NCBI GenBank assembly: GCA_024345305.1
Contig: BRON01000002.1
Coordinates: forward strand, 744,001 to 808,000
Reading direction: 5' to 3'
Source: Mrakia gelida
Taxonomy: Eukaryota; Basidiomycota; Tremellomycetes; Cystofilobasidiales; Mrakiaceae
DNA: 64,000 bases
The translations under genes and the position numbers were made by a program. Shown here one piece after another: positions 11,462 to 21,822 of the stretch. Every line of letters begins with the position of its first letter. Position 1 is the first letter of the stretch. The notes beneath the pieces were generated by a model. The model made no database searches. It was not told the origin of the DNA and saw only the letters and a list, made by a program, of their open reading frames with translations.

Positions 11462-11698
11462 GTAGAAGCAGTGAGGGAGGGGAGGATGGTGGTTTGAAGG
11501 AGCTCGACCTTTCGGCGCTCGTGCTTGCGCGCTGGTTTCGTCGTCAAGGGGGTGAGTTTTGGGATATACCAGCAAAGAACGTTTCGGTCTCATCAGAGAG
11601 TCACAGTTTTGTGGACTCGTTCTTGCTTTGGCTCTCCCTCAGACGAATCGATCGAAGACATGACATCGCATCGACGACGCGTCTCTCCCTCCCTCCAT

Positions 11699-13649
11699 CT
11701 ACTGGAAAGCGGTAGCAGACTGGACCGAAGGGGATGAAAGAGTGATCAGTAAAGCCTCTCTTCCGTTTCGAAAGCGAACGCAAAAAACTCACCTTCTTCG
11801 ACTCGGCTCCTCCAGCAGCAGCGAACCCCGTTCCATCCCTCTTGAGCTCCACCAGATCCTTCTCCTTGGCTCGTCCATCGCACACGACACACTGCTTGCT
11901 AGGCTTGACGATCTTGTCGCAACATGACTTGCAGACGACGTGACCGCAAGTCTGCGAAAGAAGCAAGGAGGAAGGACGAGAACGAGAACGAGGGTGAGAA
12001 CGAACGAGAACAAAACGAGCGTCGCTTTCTCGGAGAGAGGGAAGAAAGGAGAAAATGGAGAAGAGGGAGGGTATGCAACTCACCTTATTCAGCACAGCCG
12101 TCGACCCATTGGTAAGCTCCTTGGAACACGACGGGCAGATGGAAGGGACGGGTGTGGACACGTTGGGAGGAGGAGCGGTGGAGTTTGAGGGAGTAGGGAG
12201 GGGAGTGAAGTGGACGGGGATGAGTTTCTTGATGCTGTTGTGTTGTGAACCAGCGATTGAAGAGAGAAAGTGTCAGCTGAAGTATTGGAGAGGGAGGGAA
12301 GAGGGGAAGGAGGACAGCAGAGGGGAGGCCGAAACGAACCTGAGAGGATGAGGATGTTTGTCGGCGTGGCACATCGTCTCGAGCTTCATCGCTGCTATAG
12401 GAGCGGGACCTGAGGCAACGGGTGTCAGACTCGGCCTGCAAACGAAGCGAAGACGAACGAAGGGAGGAGGAGTCAGCGACGCGAGGAGGGCGAGTGACGA
12501 GACGAGACGCGTCTCGAACAGAAAGACACGGGGAGGAGCGAGTTCGACTCACAGCCAGAAAGCAGGCAACTTCGCCTTCCTAGCCTCAGCCTGCTCCTTC
12601 TCAATCTTGGCCATAGCAGCGTCCTCGGCCTCCTCAGCGAGCTTGGTGACGGCGTCGAGATCGAACCCGAACTTCCTCTTGAGGCCTCGAGCTGCGACAA
12701 GACGAACGTAGGGTAAGGGTCAGCTACCTCACTCGAGCTTGCCTACTAGGTCGTCGTTCCTCCCTCGTATCCCGAGAACCAGACCAACAGACTCACCCTC
12801 CTCTCCCTCCTTCTCGCTCGCTCCCTCCTCAACCCTCCCCTCCCTCCCTCCTCCTCCTTCCTCCTTCGCACTCCCTCCTCCCAGCGCACTCTGAGTCCTC
12901 TCGAAATCCTTCAGCACCCTCTCCCTAGCCTCGCTTCTAGCCCTGTTCCTCTCCTCCTCCTCCTCCCCGGACCGCTTCTCGACCGCGACTTGATGGGCCT
13001 TGATGAGCTTCTTCTGGGACAAGAGGGATTCGAGGATGCATTCGCGACAGAAGATGTGACCCTCGTGGCAGGCGACGGGGTCTCGGACGGTCGAGTTGCA
13101 GAGCATGCAGGCGTCGAATTTACGGAAGGATTCGGCTCCGATTCGTTGCTGTAGAAGACAGGGAGGGCAGAGTCAGGATGAGAGGAGGAGAGTGGGCGAG
13201 GGAGGGAGGGGACGAGACGGACCTTCTTGGATCCGTAAGGGAGGCTGCGATGGGTAAAGAGGTGGTGTCAGACGAATCAGTGAGGGGAGGAGAGTGCGAT
13301 GGCGAAGTGGTGCGTACATTGATCTCTCGTGGGAGGTGAAGAAGGGAGAGCTGTAGGAAAGAAGGGAGGGAGAGGTCAGGACGAAGCTCATCAACGACGT
13401 CGCACGAAGGAACGATGTACGAACGAGTGACTGTTCTTTGCGTGACTGGAGAAACGTCAAGATAAGATAGATGAGAGCGTCAGAGAGAGTCCTAGAAGGT
13501 AGATCTGTACGGATCTATAGGTTGAAGGACTCACGACCTGACGAAAGAAGGAAGGGAAGGGGAAGGGAAGGGAGGAGCGAGGTCAGCTTTCGTTTCGTTC
13601 TCCTTCGTCGCATCTCGTCCAACCGAACAAGGAAAGCTCACCGAGTCAT
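11699..13649 (-). CDS. NOSIP: NOSIP-like U-box/RING E3 ligase
   Basis: Homologue of nitric-oxide-synthase-interacting protein, in fungi a spliceosome-associated U-box ubiquitin ligase. The N-terminus is rebuilt from short exons as MTRHAKNSHSSSPFFTSHERSM, matching the conserved MTRHxKN start of the family. Next comes the first half of the split U-box, with FDACMLCNSTVRDPV, CHEGHIFCRECILESLLSQKK, then a long charged linker (EEEEERNRARSEARERV). The C-terminal half has CPSCSKELTNGSTAVLN, CGHVVCKSCCDKIV, CVVCDGRAKEKDLVEL and DGTGFAAAGG, as in NOSIP. The last exon adds SATAFQ and the stop. The first long intron holds a potential 3-nt in-frame exon (GTC near 13530) that would insert one residue; skipping it fits the family better. 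The next gene starts divergently 175 bases away. Confidence 0.88.
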
Positions 13650-13824
13650 GATGGAGGATGCCTGAGGTACGTTCGAGCTAGAGAAGGTCGTGAAAGGAAG
13701 ATTTGTTGCTTTAAAGCGGATGGAGGGGCGAAGCAAAGAGCGACCTCTCGCCGGCCTAAGTTGACCTCAACCCAATTCATCTCACCTCCTCCCCCTCTCC
13801 CTTCCTCTCTTCCTCTCCCTCGCT
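13650..13824. promoter_or_regulatory. shared divergent promoter NOSIP/RTF1
   Basis: Only about 175 bases separate the two divergent start codons, so both promoters and leaders must fit here. The RTF1-proximal half is a pyrimidine-rich tract, as is common before fungal starts. No clear TATA box was seen. Confidence 0.5.
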
Positions 13825-16307
13825 ATGGACTCTGACGATCTTTCAGAAGAGCTTCTCGCTCTCGCCGACGACCCTTCATCCAAGAAACGTTCGAAGTCAT
13901 CAAAGTCGAAGCGTCCAAGACCGTGAGTTGAACGACATCGTCCCTTCCCTTCCTCCCTTTGCGACCTTCGTTTCGCTTCGACCTCCATCGCTACGACTCC
14001 CAGCTGACAAACGTGCTTTCATCGCTCGATATCCAGATCTGTATCTTCATCAGATGAAGACGAGCAGCCCATGGATCTCGAATCTGAGGACGAGGGACCT
14101 TCAACCTCGACGACTCTCAACCCGTACCCTCTCGAAGGTCGATTCAAGGATGAGGCTGATAGGCAGAGGTACGTCCAAACCTTCATCCTAGCCTCTTACT
14201 TCTTCCTTAGTCTACTATGCACATGCTCTACATCCCTCGTTCCACCGCACTGACGCCCTCGTCTCTCTGCCTCCATCCACGTCTCGTCTCCTTCCCTCTC
14301 CCTTCCCTCAAACTCTCCAGGATCATGTCCCTCCCCGAGGTTCAGCGAGAGGAGGCCATTGCCGAGCGAGAAGCTGAGAAGGCCAAGGTAGATCAGAAGA
14401 GACAGCTCGACAACATGTACAAAAACAGGCAGGGAGAGGATACGGTCGCGAAGGCTGCGAAGCGTGAGCTCAAGCTCTCCTCCCCTCTCCTTCCTCGAGC
14501 TCATTCGTCAGACGCGAGTTGTCGAGCCAGAGAGCTGACTCGCCTGGTCTTGTTCACTCTCTCAGGTCAACACACTCTCACTGGAACCTCATCTACCAAG
14601 ACGAGGAAGCTGGAGGAGCTGAAGAACAGTCGAGTGGAGAAGAAGGAGCGTCAGTCGAGGAAGGTTCGTCTCGTCTCTCTCCCTTCGTTCCGTCTCCCTC
14701 GCCTCGTTTCTGACCCTTCCTCCTCGACCTTTGAATCAACCAGGGAGGATCTGGAACCTCACCACGTCGCCGAGCAGCCGCTAGCGACTCTTCGGACGAG
14801 GAGGACGGAGGAGTCTCGCGCTACTCTGAGGACGAGGCCGAACGTCGGTCGAAGAAGGCTTCCGAGCAGATCGAGATCCACGACCTGGAGAGGGTCCGAC
14901 TGAGTCGAGGAGACCTGGCTGGGAAGGTATTGAACACTGCCTTCGAGGAGTACGTGATTGGTGAGTCCGTCGCGTTCTGTTTTTATCCGAAGAGCGAGCG
15001 ACGCGTCCGAACTCACGCTCCTTCTTATTCTTCTCGTCTCTCGCAGGTGGCTACGTTCGATACGTCATCGGGAACGAAGGAGGAGAGGCTGTCTACAGGG
15101 TCTTTGAGGTCGTTGGTGAGTCTGCCTTTTTCCCTGCAGCTCCTCTTTGCCCTCGATCGAGTGCTGATCGTGTCCCCTTCTCTTCCCTACCTCCCTCGCT
15201 CGTTCTCGTTCCCTCAGGAGTCGAGAAGTACAAGATGTACCAGTTTGAGAACACCCGAGACGATCGGAAACTGGTTCTCAAGTTTGGAAGGTCGGAGCGA
15301 ACCGCTACGATGGAGCAGGTGTCGAATTCTCCCTTCACGCCCGTTCGTTCCCTCTCCCCTTCGTTCGCTTCGCCTCGTCCTTCGAACTAACGTTCTCCCT
15401 CTGTTCGGTCGTCTTCTGTGCGAACAGAAAGAGTTCCGGTTCTGGAGGAAGTCTCTTGAGTCGGAGAAGATCCCGATGCCGAAGAAGAGTCAACTCGTGA
15501 GGAAGAAGGAGGAGTGGGCGGAGATCATGACCAGGAAGCTTACCGACGTGAGTTCGTTTCTCCCTCGATTTTCCCTCTCTTCTTTTGCTGACCCCAGTAC
15601 CCCCATCTCTCCAGGCCGACGTAACCGCCATGGTCGCCAAAAAGAACGCCGGTCAATCCAAAGCCTCCTCCATTCAACTCGAGCTCAACCGTCGTCGAGC
15701 AGAACACACCATGGCCATCAAGCGACAGGACTACGACGCTGCTGAATCCATCGGCGATATCATCCGAGGCCTCGACGAGGACCTGGCTGTCTTGACGGCG
15801 TTGGCTCCTGGTGGACCGGCAGGGGTGGTGGAGGATTACGGGACGATGTTGAACGAGAAGAACAGGAAGGCTCAGGCGGAGGCGATTAGGAAGAGCGATG
15901 CGGAGAAGAAGGAGGCGAGGAGGTTGGCGAACATGGCTGGGGAGGGGTCGGGTGGAGGGAAGAGGTTCAAGGGGTTGGCGACTTCGTGAGTTCGCGTTCC
16001 ATTCTCGTTCTCGTTTCGCGCACTGACTCTCCTTCCCTCCCTTTCGCCTCTATCTCCCTGCTCTCCTATCCCCGCTTGTCTCCTTTCCCTCCGTTTCCTT
16101 CGTCTCCGCACCTCACCCAACCCAACCTTCGCCAGCTCCGAAACCAACACCCCCCTCTCAGGCTCCCCCTTCCTCGCTGCCCTCTCCGAAAAGCCCTCCA
16201 CCTCCATCCCAGACCTCTCCCTCGGAACAGCCGCCGGACCCAGCGCCAAGAAGAAGATCGAGCAGGAGGTCGTCAAGTCGCTGGATCTGGATCTGGGGGA
16301 CTTCTGA
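13825..16307 (+). CDS. RTF1: Paf1-complex subunit RTF1 (Plus-3 domain)
   Basis: Transcription elongation factor that, in the known family, links Spt5 and RNA polymerase II to H2B ubiquitination. It starts MDSDDLSEELLALADDPSSK, followed by a Lys/Ser-rich acidic region and a charged helix (EVQREEAIAEREAEKAK). The Plus-3 domain begins LERVRLSRGDL and continues FEEYVIG, GYVRYVIGNEGGEAVYRVF, GVEKYKMYQFENTRDDRKL and LKFGRSERTATM. A helical C-terminal region follows (FRFWRKSLESEKIPMPKKS, then SSIQLELNRRRAEHTMAIK). The last exon ends LDLDLGDF and a stop. About ten exons join in phase with GTGAGT donors and CTGAC branch sites. Length fits fungal RTF1. Confident. Confidence 0.92.
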
Positions 16308-16540
16308 GCGCGCCGCGCGAGCGAGCGGGGACGCGTCGTTTTCATCTGGTTTTCTTGTTTTGTTCTTGTGCTGTGTTATGAACTGGGACGACTCTACTGC
16401 TATCACTCGTCTCGCCCTCAAACCGACTCGACTCGTCTCTCTTTCTTGCTCGACGCAATCCCAGAACAAAAAAGCAGGACGTCTCGTTTCAATTTCGTTT
16501 CACCAGCCCACCCAACACCAACACCACCACCCAAACCGAA

Positions 16541-17941
16541 TCACATCTCTTCGTCATCCATGAAATCCTCTTCTGGGAAATCTCCCACGGTGACCTTCTC
16601 GGGTCGGACCTGCGTCGAAAAACGAACGCCAAAGAAAACGGAACGTCGAGTCAGCCGCGACTCTTCCCCTTCTCGGTCAACCTCGAGCAAGCCCTACGGA
16701 AGACAACGGTCACTCACGAAGATTCCGTAACCCTTCTTGGCGGAAAAGTAGGATTTGCCGTCGACGCTGGTAAAGGAGGAAAGGGAGGGGAAGGAAGAGG
16801 TTGGACGAAGGACGCGTCGTGATCAGTTTCCGACCTCCTCTCTCCTTCTTCGATCCAAACCAGCTAACACCACATGAACCTCCTTCCTTCACCCCCACTG
16901 GTCACCCTCTCCTCCCAACAAAACAGGAGCAAAAAAGGGAAAGAGCGCGACTCACCTCCCATCATTCTTACCAGCTCCCGGCTCATCCAACTCCACCCCC
17001 ACCCAAACCCCTCCCTTTTCTTTCCCCTTCCCAAACTCCGTCTCCCCCACAAACTTCACCACCCCTCTCGCAGCTCCCAAGCTCGTCTCAGCCTCGCACC
17101 GCTCGCCCGCTACCGGCAGAGGACCTGAGGGCGTCGTCGGTTTCGGGGAGGAGGGAGAGGCCGAGGGAGAGGGAGCGAACTTGGGACCGAGTTGATGAGC
17201 CTTTAGGTAGGTGTGGACGGTGTCTGAGAGCCATCCGAGGGAGAAGATGCGAAGGTGGTTAGGGCTGAGGGGTGAGGATGAGGGAGAGGGAGGGGAGGGG
17301 AGATGATGAGACGAGAACGCACCTCTCCTCGCTTCGTACTCTGTTCCCGTGAGCTCGAACTTCTGAACGTTGGACGAGTCGGTGTACGCTCCCGAGATGG
17401 CGTTGGGATCTTTGTTGGTCACCTGCGAAAAAAGCGAGGGAGGGCAGGGTGAGTGAGAAGGAAAGGGAGGGAGGGAAGGAAAGGGTCGAGCTCACCTTGA
17501 TGCACATCCAGTCTTTCGAACGACATGAACCAGACATCAAAACGAAGCGAATAAGCTCAGATTTGAGCCAAAAGTGTGCGTGATAGACTCACCTACGACA
17601 CCATAACTCCCCAAGGTCCTATTCGGATCGTCCATCGAAGCTACGAGCTCTCCCTCGTCCGCTCTGAGCAAGGAGAGAGCTTGCAAGTCCATCGAGATTC
17701 CAGTGATGAGCTCAAACTTGGATTTCAGTTGGGCGACCGTGAGGTCTGGGTCGAGTTTGCGCTCGGAGTGGGTGTCGGGTGAGGTCACCCATACAGTTCT
17801 GGAGCAACGAGCGAGGGGAGGGAAGGGGAGGGGAAGGAGAAAGAGGTTGTGAGCTCGCGAACGAAAGCGAAGGAGGGAGCTGAGAAGAGCGAGAGAGAAC
17901 GGGACTCACACTTGAGGAGTAGGTCTGAAACTTTGCATCAT
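16541..17941 (-). CDS. TBCB: tubulin-folding cofactor B (Ubl + CAP-Gly)
   Basis: Cytoplasmic alpha-tubulin chaperone (Alf1/TBCB family). It starts MMQSFRPTPQ, followed by a ubiquitin-like domain with VTVWVTSPDTHSERKLDPDL, TVAQLKSKFELITGI and SMDDPNRTLGSYGVV. A middle segment has KDPNAISGAYTD and FELTGTEYEARR. The CAP-Gly domain has GERCEAE, GVVKFVGETEF, VWVGVELDEPGAGKNDG and, after an intron, SYFSAKKGYGIFVRPEKV. It ends DFPEEDFMDDEEM; the acidic tail ending in an aromatic or Met residue is typical of the family. Two adjacent ATGs open the frame and the first is used. It is divergent from the first glutaredoxin. Confidence 0.93.
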
Positions 17942-18165
17942 CTTGACAGAATCAAAAACAAAGACGAGTCGAGATGTTTGGTTGTTGTGGTTGGTAGATT
18001 TCCGAGATGGACGGATGGGCCGGACGAGCAGTCGCCGAGTTCGAGCCCTTCGAAACGAAACCTGATTCAGCGAGCTCGTCTTGTTTCTCTCCCACCCACC
18101 ACTCCCTTCAGTCTATCACAATAGGATCCCTACTCTCCACCCCAGCTCCTTCTCAAGAAACTCTC
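17942..18165. promoter_or_regulatory. divergent promoter TBCB/glutaredoxin 1
   Basis: 224 bases between divergent start codons. It contains AT-richer sequence near TBCB and a Cys/Ser-like pyrimidine run before the glutaredoxin start. No firm factor site identified. Confidence 0.4.
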
Positions 18166-19090
18166 ATGTCCGTCAAGTCCCTCGTCGATACCGCCATCGC
18201 TGGTGATTTCATTGCCGTCTTCTCCAAGGTCAGCCCTCCGACCTTTCTTCCTTCTCTCTCGCTCGCCGCTTCTATGGGTATCGAGCTCTTTGTACAAAGC
18301 AAAGGCTGTTCAGCTCGCTCTCTCCACCTCATGCTGACTCTCTTGTCTTCGCTATAACCATCAGTCGTACTGCCCGTGAGCTCTCCTCCTTTCTCCCACC
18401 CCCTCCTTCCCTTCGACCTTCGTCTCACCCCTGCTCACCTCCCTCCCTCCCCTTCCTCCCCTCCCCTCCTCTTTTCTTCGCTCTCCCAGCTACTGCAAGA
18501 AGGCCAAGAACGTCCTGAAGGAGCTCAACCTTCCCGAGGGAAAGGAGGTCAAGGTCTACGAGCTCGTAAGTCCATCCTCTCCCTCCGATCTCGCGTCGCA
18601 CGTCATCATCTCTCTCTCAGGATTGGATCGCTCACGTTTTATTTCTTTGGTTGTTTTCGTAGGACGAGCGAGACGACGGAGCTGATATCCAGAACTACCT
18701 CGCTGAGATCTCGGGACAGCGAACTGTGCCTAACATCTAGTAGGTCCCTCCCTTCTTCTTCGGTCTCGAGCGAGCTCTCGAGGGCTGAAAACGGTCGCTG
18801 ACTGCTTTCTTTTTTTTCGTTCCTACAGCATCCAGGGAAAGGTTAGCTTCCTCTTCCACACTCCTCTCATACGCTCTCTCACTAACTGACTTTGTCTTCT
18901 TGCTCTCTCGTCTCCAGCACGTCGGAGGAAGTGATGTGAGCTTCTCGTCTCCCTTCCGGATCTGCTCGTCGTCTCGTCTCGCTTCTTTCTTCGAGCTGAC
19001 CATCTCCTTCTCGCGCTTTCCCCTCTCCGATAACAGGATCTCGCCAAGGCCAAGTCCTCGGGAACTCTCACCAAGCTCATCCAGGTTTAA
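18166..19090 (+). CDS. dithiol glutaredoxin, copy 1 (CPYC)
   Basis: Cytosolic-type class I glutaredoxin of about 103 residues that reduces disulfides and glutathionylated proteins. Exon 1 (18166-18228) ends FIAVFSK. Exon 2 is only 11 nt (18365-18375) and encodes S-Y-C and the first two bases of Pro. Exon 3 starts at 18490 and completes the CPYC active site, followed by KKAKNVLKELNLPEG. Later exons give RTVPNIYIQGK (cis-Pro segment), HVGGSDD (glutathione-binding GG) and LAKAKSSGTLTKLIQV, then stop. All classical elements are present. It is the first of three tandem paralogues in the same orientation, 416 bases before the next. Confidence 0.95.
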
Positions 19091-19506
19091 AACGGCTCTC
19101 AGCTTTATCTAGACGTTCGAAGGTCGAGCGAGAGATCTAATATTCGTACTCTGAACGGAACGACGAGGGCGGTGGTACTTCTGCGAGACGGCTCTTCTGT
19201 CCCAATGCAGCTTAAGCAGCTTGTTCGCTCAACGATGGAGGCGATTTGTTGAGCTGAACGCGAAGGAGAGCAAAGGACAGTCGCGTTCGCGCTCGCGTCT
19301 CGACTTTCGACTCAGATCTTCACGCGTCACACCCGCCGCCCTCCTTCTCCCCCCTTCTTCACACAGCTGCTAAACCTTCCCACACCGCCAAGGCACCTTC
19401 CTCCCCAACTCGCTCTCACCAATCGTCTTTCCTTCCAGATCTTCACCGTCCTTCCCCAAACCCAAACTCGCCCATCGGCCCTTTCTCCTTTCCCCTCCAA
19501 CCAACC
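19091..19506. other. spacer between glutaredoxins 1 and 2
   Basis: 416 bases with no gene. It should hold the 3' end of copy 1 and a separate promoter for copy 2. The stretch before the start is C/T-rich with few G, as in fungal leaders. One ACGCGT lies near 19323. Confidence 0.4.
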
Positions 19507-20271
19507 ATGACCGTCTCAGCAAAAGATACAGTTGACTCAGCCATCGCTCAGGATTTCATCGTCATTTTCGGCAAATCCTACTGTCGTTGCGTCTCACCTT
19601 TTCGAACGTCTTGGAGTAGAAGGAGAGGGAGGGAGAGAGGGGAAGAGGTGGGAACAAACGTCCGACTCGAGTCGCTGACCTTCGTTTTTGTCCGTTGCCG
19701 CTGGTGCGTTCTCAGCCTCCACCAAAGCCGCCAAAGAAACGATTGAGGAGTTGGACTTGCCTGACAGTCATGGGGTCAAGGATTTTGAGTGAGTGGTGAA
19801 CAGGGGAGGGAGGGAGAGGCAGGGGAGAGGGGGAGGGGAGGGAGGGAGTGAGAAGGAAAGGTCGAAGCTGATTCGTTTGAGGTTGACGTTCGGGGGAGAA
19901 ACAGGCTGGACCTGATGGTCGGAGGAGAAGAAGTTCAGGAGTATCTGGCGGAGCTGACGGGGCGCAGTGAGATGCCTAACATCTTTGTTAGGGGGAAGGT
20001 GAGTGAGATGGCGACGAGATGGGACGAGCGAAGAGAGCAGAGCTGATCTCGATTTGAACTCGTTTCGTTCAGCATATTGGGGGACATAAGGTGAGCTTGG
20101 AGCCGGTTCAGTGGGTGGGCAGATGTCGTGTTGGGGGAAGGAAGGGAAGTGGACGAGCGAAGGATTGACGCGTCGTTTTGTTCGTTCTTGTTTGGTTTTT
20201 CGATCTCGCAGGAGCTGGACGCAGCGAAGGCTTCGGGAGAGCTGGAGAGGCTGACCCATACGAAGGAATGA
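19507..20271 (+). CDS. glutaredoxin-like protein, copy 2 (CPST)
   Basis: Tandem paralogue of the neighbouring glutaredoxins, about 105 residues. Exon 1 (19507-19585) ends FIVIFGKSYC plus one base. Exon 2 starts at 19716 and restores C-P-S-T followed by KAAKETIEELDLPDS, so the resolving cysteine of CPYC is Thr and the active site keeps only the catalytic Cys. Later exons give LTGRSEMPNIFVRGK (cis-Pro), HIGGHK and ELDAAKASGELERLTH, ending HTKE. The donor of intron 1 is GTTGCG, weaker than usual, but no other GT keeps the frame open to the conserved downstream sequence. The retained cis-Pro and GG motifs argue for a folded monothiol-like protein rather than a pseudogene. Activity is unknown. Confidence 0.85.
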
Positions 20272-20750
20272 CTTGTAATACGAAGAAAGTATGCTGGATG
20301 AGGTTGGGTTGGGTTGGGAAAGAAGGATAGGGAAGAATTAGAGAAGGGGACGTCGACGTCGACTCTCTCGCGAAGATCTCGAGCTCTGAGCCTACTTCCT
20401 TCTTCAACGAGCATCTCACGATGTTGAGGGAAGTCTTTAGTGATGCGAGGTGTCTTAGAGCATCACCGTGAAAGCAAGCTGAGAGCTTTGAGTCAGACAA
20501 GGCGAGTCGCGTGCGAACGACTCTTTTCTTCCGGTCTCTGCTTTCTTCCTCCTCTCAGCCCTCCTGTGCTTTCATCGACGATGCAAACACAGACGCCCGA
20601 AGTCTCTTCGTGAGGCCGAGATTCCTAATGGTTCGATTTGCTACCGGCCTATGCTTACTTCCTTACCAATCTGTACTCTGAACAACTCTGGACGTCATCT
20701 TCTCGAAAACAGGCAAGCTCGAATCTGACTCCCAACCACGACCCTCAACC
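20272..20750. other. spacer between glutaredoxins 2 and 3
   Basis: 479 bases with no gene. AT-richer in its middle; probably the terminator of copy 2 and the promoter of copy 3. Open frames here have no supporting features. Confidence 0.4.
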
Positions 20751-21501
20751 ATGTCCACCGCTCAAGAAATCGTCGACAACGCCATCGCTTCTGAATACCT
20801 AGTTCTTTTTGGCAAGAGCTGGTGTCGTCAGTCCGCTCGTTTCCTGCTTCTGTATACATCTAGAGAAGCTTCTTCGAGCGCTGACTTCCTCCCTCCCTCC
20901 GTTCTTCCTCGTCGCTTCCACTCATTCCTCAGCTCACTGCAAGAAAGCCAGAGCCACCATCGCCGAACTCGAGATCCCCGAGGGAAAGAACTTCAAGGAC
21001 TTCAAGTGAGTGGAACTTCACGAAGCGTAGAACAGAGTCAGTGGACGGGGGGAGGGAGGGAGGGAGGGAGGAACGCGTCGAGCTCACCATCGCTGATGCG
21101 TTTTGTCGTTGGATCCAGCCTCGACTTGATGGGGGAAGAAGGTGAAGCCATCCAAGCCTACTTGAAGACTCTCACTGGCCAGGGAACTGTCCCCAACATC
21201 TTCATCCAAGGTGAGTTTTGAGCCAAAATGGAAAGAGAAGAAGGGAGGCGAGATCTTACGTTGAGCTGACCTCGTCTTCGTTCTCGTTCGCTCTTCTTTC
21301 CGTGATGATCCAGGCAAGCACATCGGAGGGAACTCTGTGAGTAGAGCGAGCCGTTTCTTTTGTCGCCGAAGATGGGAGAAGAAGCCTGTGCGAAGACGGA
21401 GATCTACGAGAGAGCTGACCTCTGCGTCCCTTTCGCTCGAACAGGATCTCCAAGCCGCGAAGGATACTGGCAAGCTCAAGGAGTTGCTCGTTGTCGCCTA
21501 G
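20751..21501 (+). CDS. dithiol glutaredoxin, copy 3 (CPHC)
   Basis: Third tandem glutaredoxin, about 105 residues. Exon 1 (20751-20826) ends VLFGKSWC plus one base. Exon 2 from 20933 gives C-P-H-C then KKARATIAELEIPEGKNF. Further exons give LDLMGEEGEAIQAYLKTLTG, TVPNIFIQG (cis-Pro), KHIGGNS and DLQAAKDTGKLKELLVVA, then TAG. Both active-site cysteines are present, with His in place of the Tyr of CPYC. The acidic DLDLMGEE segment is shared with copy 2 and not copy 1, so copies 2 and 3 look like the closer pair. Intron 2 contains a guanine-run block. Confidence 0.93.
21047..21071 (+). repeat. G-run block with quadruplex potential
   Basis: A run of six guanines followed by four GGG runs separated by single A, on the coding strand inside intron 2 of glutaredoxin copy 3. 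Single-base loops would favour a parallel G-quadruplex in DNA or in the pre-mRNA. Confidence 0.6.
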
Positions 21502-21822
21502 GGGTAGACTTTCTCTCACATATGTTATCTGAACGCTTGAACCTTTGACCTTGAGCTCAGGAAAGTCGAGTGACCTCGAGTGACAACGTTCAGCGGTGTG
21601 AGCTCGACGCAGCTCCCTCTTGCCTTCGAGCTTCCTCAAAGAGAACTTCGATGCTTGAACACTCCTGAAATCCTCCGCTGACATCTTCTCAAGCTCACGA
21701 CGCTCGACGGAAATTTTGTCTGCCATTTCTTACTGGAAAATCGGAATAGAACCGGAGAGGATGACGCCGACGCTCCTGGCCCTCCCTTCGTCTTTCAACC
21801 ACGACCTACTCCTTCCCTCGCC
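21502..21822. other. spacer before SLA1
   Basis: 321 bases. A minus-strand open frame crosses it into the glutaredoxin gene but has no recognisable content. Probably the terminator of copy 3 and the SLA1 promoter; C/T-rich just before the SLA1 start. Confidence 0.4.

Noticed and set aside
11601..12161. A separate gene encoding the second zinc-binding half of NOSIP
   Set aside because: The CPSCSKEL...CVVCDGR exons join in phase to the first half and match the known split U-box of a single protein.
19507..20271. Glutaredoxin copy 2 as a pseudogene
   Set aside because: Frame, cis-Pro, GG motif and all introns are intact. Loss of one cysteine with the rest preserved fits a functional monothiol-like paralogue better.
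21256..21726. Minus-strand gene antisense to glutaredoxin copy 3
   Set aside because: A 156-codon open frame, but it runs through the exons and introns of the sense gene and has no motif.
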